From Sediminibacterium sp. (GTDB taxonomy: Bacteria > Bacteroidota > Bacteroidia > Chitinophagales > Chitinophagaceae): a DNA stretch of 64,000 nucleotides. Shown one piece after another: positions 60,170-64,000 of the stretch. Numbering within the stretch: position 1 is the first letter of the stretch; every line of letters starts with the position of its first letter. The translations under genes and the position numbers were made by a program. The stretch spans positions 220,372-284,371 of the forward strand of contig NZ_JAHVAA010000012.1 of NCBI RefSeq assembly GCF_019264485.1, read 5' to 3'. A model generated the notes under the pieces. The model worked only from the letters and a program-made list of their open reading frames with translations. It was not told the DNA's origin and did no database searches.

Positions 60170-60820
60170 ATGAAAAAGAAATTAAAATGGCGGCTGGCAC
60201 AGGAACTGGAGTATAAATGGTGGCAGCAATACCTGCATAAAAAAGAGCCGTCTCAATATCTTCAATATAAAAAAACATATTGGCTCCAGGTTTTATCTTC
60301 ATTAAAAGAACCCATTTTAGAAAAACCCAACCAATCAATTCTTGATGCAGGTTGTGGTCCGGCAGGCCTGTTTATGGTGTTAGAAAGTCATCGGGTCGTT
60401 GCATTGGATCCGTTATTAGAACGATATAAAAACCTGCCGCATTTTAACACAGAGGCTTATCCATGGACAAGATTCTTACAATCACCGCTCGAATTATTGA
60501 CGGATAAAGAACAGTACGATACTATTTTTTGCATGAATGCCATCAACCATGTAAATGATATTGCCTTATGCTGCCAGCGTTTATTTGATGCATTAAAGCC
60601 CGGTGGACACCTGGTTTTATCTACCGATGCACACCGGTTTCCTTTTTTGAAAAAAATATTTCAGTGGTTGCCGGGAGACATGTTACATCCTGTTCAATTA
60701 GATATTGATGAATATAAAAAATACCTGACCGATCTCAAATTAGAAATAAAGAACAGTATCAGATATAAAGAAGCCGGAATATTTAACTATTATATTTTGA
60801 TTGCCCGGAAAAACGAATGA
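60170..60820 (+). CDS. SAM-dependent methyltransferase
   Basis: Starting MKKKLKWRLAQELEYKWWQQY the protein has 216 residues. It has SILDAGCGPAGLFMVLESH (motif I), VVALDPLLERYKNLPHF, YDTIFCMNAINHVNDI and FDALKPGGHLVLSTDAH (motif III). The basic N-terminal helix and the aromatic residues before motif I occur in several unassigned Bacteroidota methyltransferases. The substrate is unknown. It lies divergently from the amidohydrolase gene. Confidence 0.82.
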   Translation: MKKKLKWRLAQELEYKWWQQYLHKKEPSQYLQYKKTYWLQVLSSLKEPILEKPNQSILDAGCGPAGLFMVLESHRVVALDPLLERYKNLPHFNTEAYPWTRFLQSPLELLTDKEQYDTIFCMNAINHVNDIALCCQRLFDALKPGGHLVLSTDAHRFPFLKKIFQWLPGDMLHPVQLDIDEYKKYLTDLKLEIKNSIRYKEAGIFNYYILIARKNE

Positions 60821-60883
60821 ATTTATTTTTGATTTTTTGATTTAGGGCTATCTAAAATCGAAAAATCAAAGATCAAAAAATCA
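60821..60883. repeat. Heptad array hairpin (AAAATCA type)
   Basis: Right arm 60855-60883: AAATCGA, AAAATCA, AAGATCA and AAAAATCA (8 bases). The left arm just after the methyltransferase stop is TTTATTTTTGATTTTTTGAT, its complement. The array fills the gap between the convergent methyltransferase and DsrE-like genes. Confidence 0.7.
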
Positions 60884-60892
60884 AAATTTCCT

Positions 60893-61429
60893 CTACCATT
60901 TTATCGTAGCATACCCTTTCAACTGGTAGGTGGTAATAGTAGTTAAGGCTGAAGTGGCTACACCTACGCCTGTTGCCAGGGTTGACGGATCAATCCCTCT
61001 TTTTTTAAGTGTTTGTCCGCATACCACAATCTTTACACCTGCGTCCAGTAAAGCTTTAATCATGGGCAGATTGGGGTTATCAACTTTATATCTTGCACGG
61101 TAAGCTTCATTATTAAGAATTGTATACCCGGCTGCATTATGCACCGCCATCACCATTTTGATCTTCTCTTTAGGCACTCCTCCAACCCCATGCAGATTCA
61201 GCAAAGTACAGGCCGCTTCAATACCTAAATTGATCGTATCTGGTTTGCTGCTGGCCATGACAAGGTCAACGAGTAGTTTGTAGTTAAGTTTGGGGTCTGG
61301 CTTTTCTACCGCATCGGGTATTTCATATACAGGGCCAAAATCTTTGATGATGGGATTTACTTTATTATCCTGCGCATAAGAAAATGTAAAGAATAATGCA
61401 CTGATCAGCAGACAAACTATTTTTTTCAT
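60893..61429 (-). CDS. Exported DsrE/DsrF-like protein
   Basis: The 178-residue protein has a signal peptide ending TFSYAQ. A DsrE-like fold follows: SKPDTINLGIEAACTLLNLHGVGG, KIKMVMAVHNAAGY and IKALLDAGVKIVVCGQTLKKRG. The cysteine of IVVCGQTLK is the one usually conserved in this family, which handles sulfur or persulfide transfer. Export makes a role different from cytoplasmic TusCD-type relay likely. A hairpin follows on the far side of the next gap. The role is only inferred from the fold. Confidence 0.75.
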   Translation of the reverse strand: MKKIVCLLISALFFTFSYAQDNKVNPIIKDFGPVYEIPDAVEKPDPKLNYKLLVDLVMASSKPDTINLGIEAACTLLNLHGVGGVPKEKIKMVMAVHNAAGYTILNNEAYRARYKVDNPNLPMIKALLDAGVKIVVCGQTLKKRGIDPSTLATGVGVATSALTTITTYQLKGYATIKW

Positions 61430-61546
61430 GGTAATGATTTAAAGGATACAAGATAACGCAAGTTCCCAATTCAATATCACCATTCATCAACTCACCTCCA
61501 TAGGAGTCCTTTGGACCCAGCCCTCTCTGTTGCGCAAAGAGGAAAC

Positions 61547-61590
61547 AGAATAGAGCCCATGTTTATATTAACCAACATGGGCTCTATTCT
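61547..61590 (-). terminator. 17-bp inverted repeat after the tex gene
   Basis: AGAATAGAGCCCATGTT (61547-61563) and its exact complement (61574-61590) flank a 10-base loop. It lies one base beyond the stop of the Tex gene on the minus strand. It is a probable terminator, though the U-tract is weak. Confidence 0.7.
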
Positions 61591-61591
61591 C

Positions 61592-63841
61592 TTATTTTCC
61601 GAATTTTTTCTTCAATACATTCAGTGCATCATTTACACTCATATCGGAAAGGTTCTCTTCTTTTCTGGCAGGTGAGGCCCCATTGGTTCTTGTACCCTTA
61701 TTGCTTTTCACACCTGCCACTGCAGCGGTTTCTGTTTGTTTGATGGATAACGCAATTCTTTTACGAAGGGTATCTACTTCCAGCACTTTTACATTTACTT
61801 TCTGTCCCAGTTTTAACGCCTCTCCGGGATCGCTGATGTACCGGTGAGCTATTTCACTTACGTGAACCAGTCCATCCTGTTTTACACCAATATCAATAAA
61901 GGCCCCAAATCTGGTAAGATTGGTTACCATACCGGGCACTACCATTCCAACATACACATCTTCGATTTTATAGATCGACGCAAACTCAAATTGTTCGAGT
62001 TCATTACGGGGATCGAGACCTGGTTTCTTTAATTCATGAAGAATATCGCGGAGTGTGAGTTCTCCAAACTGTTCAGTAACATATTGTCCGGGGTCGATCT
62101 TTGTAATCAATGGTTCATTCCCTATCAATTCTTTTACACCCACATTCAATGCAGCAGCCATTTTCTCTACAATCGGATAAGCTTCCGGGTGAACGGCACT
62201 CGCATCAAGTGGATTACTGCCGTCTTTTATACGTAAGAATCCAGCACACTGTTCAAATGCCTTAGCGCCCAGACGGGGCACTTTTAATAACTGAGCCCTG
62301 TCTTTAAACCCGCCCAGTTCTGTCCTGTAACGAACAATATTTTCGGCCATACTTCCCCCTATACCACTAACATATGCCAGCAGGTGTTTACTGGCCGTAT
62401 TCAGGTTTACACCTACTGTATTCACGCAACTCACCACTGTCTGATCGAGTCGTTCTTTTAAACGGAACTGGTTTACATCATGCTGGTACTGTCCTACCCC
62501 AATGCTTTTCGGATCAATCTTTACCAGTTCAGCCAATGGGTCCATCAGTCTTCTGCCAATACTTACAGATCCGCGAACCGTAACATCATGATCAGGAAAT
62601 TCTTCTCTTGCAGTTTCCGAGGCAGAGTAAACGGAAGCTCCGTCTTCATTCACCAAGAATACCGGCAGACCCAGGTTGAGTTTTTTTATAAACTGCTCCG
62701 TTTCTCTGCCAGCAGTACCGTCACCGATGGCTATTGCTTCTACTTTAAATTGTTCAACCAGTTTTTTAATCTTGTGCTCACTCTCATACATCCGGTTGTT
62801 TTCATGGATATAAATAAGATCTGTTGTTTGCAGGTCTCCTTTATTGTCGAGGCATACTACTTTACAACCTGTACGGTAACCTGGATCTATTGCCAGCAGA
62901 TTTTTCCTGCCCAGTGGTGCACTCAGCAATAACTGCCGCAGGTTTTCTGCAAATACAGTAATTGCTTCTTCATCTCCCTTCTGTTTGAGCGCCGTCCTGA
63001 ACTCCGATTCGAGGCTGGGTTGCATCAATCTCCTGTAAGCATCACGAATGGCTTTTTTCAGGTGATCAGACCAGGGGTTCATACCTTTTATATACTGTTG
63101 CTCTAACAAATACAAGGCATCATCTTCAAGTGGTGCAATACTCATTCTTAAAACCCCTTCCAGAAACCCACGCAGGATGGCAAGGATACGGTGTGAAGGA
63201 ATTTTATGGATGGGTTCCGAAAAATCGAAGTAGTCTTTGTATTTAATCCCTTCTGTTTCTTTATCTGTCAGCACTTTACTCTGCATGGTAGCCGTATCTT
63301 CAAACAGCTTACGCATTTTTGCACGTACTTCCGCATTTTCATTCACCAGTTCTGCAATAATGTCTCTTGCTCCCTGCAAAGCATCATCAGCAGAACTTAT
63401 TTTTTCATTGATATATTTTGTCGCTTCCGCCACTACATCATCCTGCTGTTGTGCCAGCATGATTGCTGCCAATGGTTCCAGTCCGTTTTCTCTTGCTGTC
63501 TGAGCTTTTGTTTTTCGTTTGGGTTTATAAGGCAGATATATATCTTCCAGTGCGGTAAGCGTGGTGGCTGCATCCAGTTTTTTCTGTAACTCCTCCGTCA
63601 TCTTACCCTGCTCGGTAATGGCTTTTTCAATAAAAGTTTTTCTTTCTGTAAATTCTTTCAGGAATTTAGATTCATCCTGTATTTGTTGAATCTGAACTTC
63701 ATCCAGACCACCTGTTTTATCTTTTCTGTATCGGGCAATAAAGGGAATAGTAGCGCCTTCTTCAAATAAATCCAATACTGCTTCTACCTGAACAATTCGC
63801 AGGTTTAGTTTGGCAGCAACCAATGGTGCAAAATTCGACAT
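61592..63841 (-). CDS. tex: Tex RNA-binding transcription accessory protein
   Basis: The 749-residue protein matches Tex over its length. It has a helical N-terminal region (VLDLFEEGATIPFIARYRKDKTG, EDIYLPYKPKRKTKAQTARE) and a YqgF-like domain (KNLLAIDPGYRTGCKVVCLD). Tandem helix-hairpin-helix segments follow (LLAYVSGIGGSMAENIVRYR, FKDRAQLLKVPRLGAKAFEQ). A C-terminal S1 domain (about 633-705; VYVGMVVPGMVTNLTRFGAFIDIGV) completes the set. Tex binds RNA polymerase and nucleic acids and affects transcription elongation. A Ser/Lys-rich tail ends the chain. TACATTCG is 39 bases ahead of the start, close to the -7 consensus. Confidence 0.96.
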   Translation of the reverse strand: MSNFAPLVAAKLNLRIVQVEAVLDLFEEGATIPFIARYRKDKTGGLDEVQIQQIQDESKFLKEFTERKTFIEKAITEQGKMTEELQKKLDAATTLTALEDIYLPYKPKRKTKAQTARENGLEPLAAIMLAQQQDDVVAEATKYINEKISSADDALQGARDIIAELVNENAEVRAKMRKLFEDTATMQSKVLTDKETEGIKYKDYFDFSEPIHKIPSHRILAILRGFLEGVLRMSIAPLEDDALYLLEQQYIKGMNPWSDHLKKAIRDAYRRLMQPSLESEFRTALKQKGDEEAITVFAENLRQLLLSAPLGRKNLLAIDPGYRTGCKVVCLDNKGDLQTTDLIYIHENNRMYESEHKIKKLVEQFKVEAIAIGDGTAGRETEQFIKKLNLGLPVFLVNEDGASVYSASETAREEFPDHDVTVRGSVSIGRRLMDPLAELVKIDPKSIGVGQYQHDVNQFRLKERLDQTVVSCVNTVGVNLNTASKHLLAYVSGIGGSMAENIVRYRTELGGFKDRAQLLKVPRLGAKAFEQCAGFLRIKDGSNPLDASAVHPEAYPIVEKMAAALNVGVKELIGNEPLITKIDPGQYVTEQFGELTLRDILHELKKPGLDPRNELEQFEFASIYKIEDVYVGMVVPGMVTNLTRFGAFIDIGVKQDGLVHVSEIAHRYISDPGEALKLGQKVNVKVLEVDTLRKRIALSIKQTETAAVAGVKSNKGTRTNGASPARKEENLSDMSVNDALNVLKKKFGK

Positions 63842-63926
63842 GAAAAATTACCGTTTTAAAGTTCTTAAAGGGCAGCGAATGTAGGGGGAAAACGGGGGCT
63901 AAAAAAAAGATGTGGATAAGCAGTTA

Positions 63927-64000
63927 GAAGTCAGGAAGTCGGAAAGTCCGGAAGACCGAAAGAAAAATTTATTACAGATGTCATCGTCGGACTTCCGGAC
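63927..64000. repeat. Heptad/octad array (GGAAAGTC type) at the window edge
   Basis: Left arm 63927-63963: GAAGTCA, GGAAGTC, GGAAAGTC, CGGAAGAC, CGAAAGA (7- and 8-base units). Right arm, cut off by the window end, begins TCGGACTTCCGGAC at 63987-64000 and is complementary. The words match the TTTCGGAC core at 55.18 kb. Confidence 0.65.

Overview
The window looks like a chromosomal segment of a Bacteroidota bacterium, most probably Chitinophagia/Chitinophagaceae. The reasons are: type IX secretion (T9SS) C-terminal sorting domains on large LamG/HYR/Ig and NHL-repeat proteins; a Bacteroidota-type GlmU-family protein; DUF4199; MqnA of the futalosine menaquinone route; almost no Shine-Dalgarno sequences; several TAnnTTTG -7 boxes; and moderate GC. 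No integrase, transposase, phage gene or CRISPR array was seen. Most genes are housekeeping or surface-related.

Layout. 1-9.4 kb, mostly minus strand: the 5' part of a secreted GH127-like enzyme, secreted or lipoprotein unknowns, a beta-lactamase-fold serine hydrolase, a methyltransferase/membrane-protein pair, and a membrane AraC regulator with a Crp-like regulator. 9.5-15.7 kb: tRNA-Pro, then a tight plus-strand operon: degenerate dihydroorotase, DUF4199 protein, polyprenyl-phosphate-type GT2, GT4, GmhA, GmhB-like phosphatase and a secreted unknown. It appears devoted to heptose-containing surface glycans. 15.8-26.6 kb: LepA, Kir channel, TpiA, GlmU-like protein, DUF1287, tRNA-Leu and tRNA-Gly, GT2, a second serine hydrolase and ornithine aminotransferase. 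26.7-36.9 kb: two T9SS cargo proteins, an NHL/Ig protein and a 2407-residue adhesin-like protein with a Cys/His/Asp repeat. 37.5-42 kb: tRNA-Cys, nucleoside phosphorylase, DapF, CorA, Nudix, YhhQ. 42.1-53 kb: a surface-glycan cluster (YfhO-like protein, GT4, three GT2/GT9 types, FkbM and TylF methyltransferases) next to mqnA and purB. 55-64 kb: bestrophin, amidohydrolase/propeller fusion, methyltransferase, DsrE-like protein and Tex.

The most unusual signal lies between genes. At least a dozen intergenic gaps, mostly at gene 3' ends, hold degenerate tandem arrays with a 7-base (sometimes 8-base) period. The unit differs from site to site (CAGATGT, GAATATC, GAGCTAC, CAAGATA, AAAATCA and others), and a complementary array lies just downstream, so each locus can fold into a long imperfect hairpin. 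In one locus the two arms differ by exactly two 7-base units. In another the array forms the last codons of a T9SS protein. Two further structured elements are a nested stem-loop at 7.45-7.56 kb and paired REP-like palindromes beside a tRNA 3' remnant at 21.6-21.7 kb.

Starts were chosen from signal peptides, family N-termini and -7 boxes. All functions are inferred from reading the sequence; no database search was possible.
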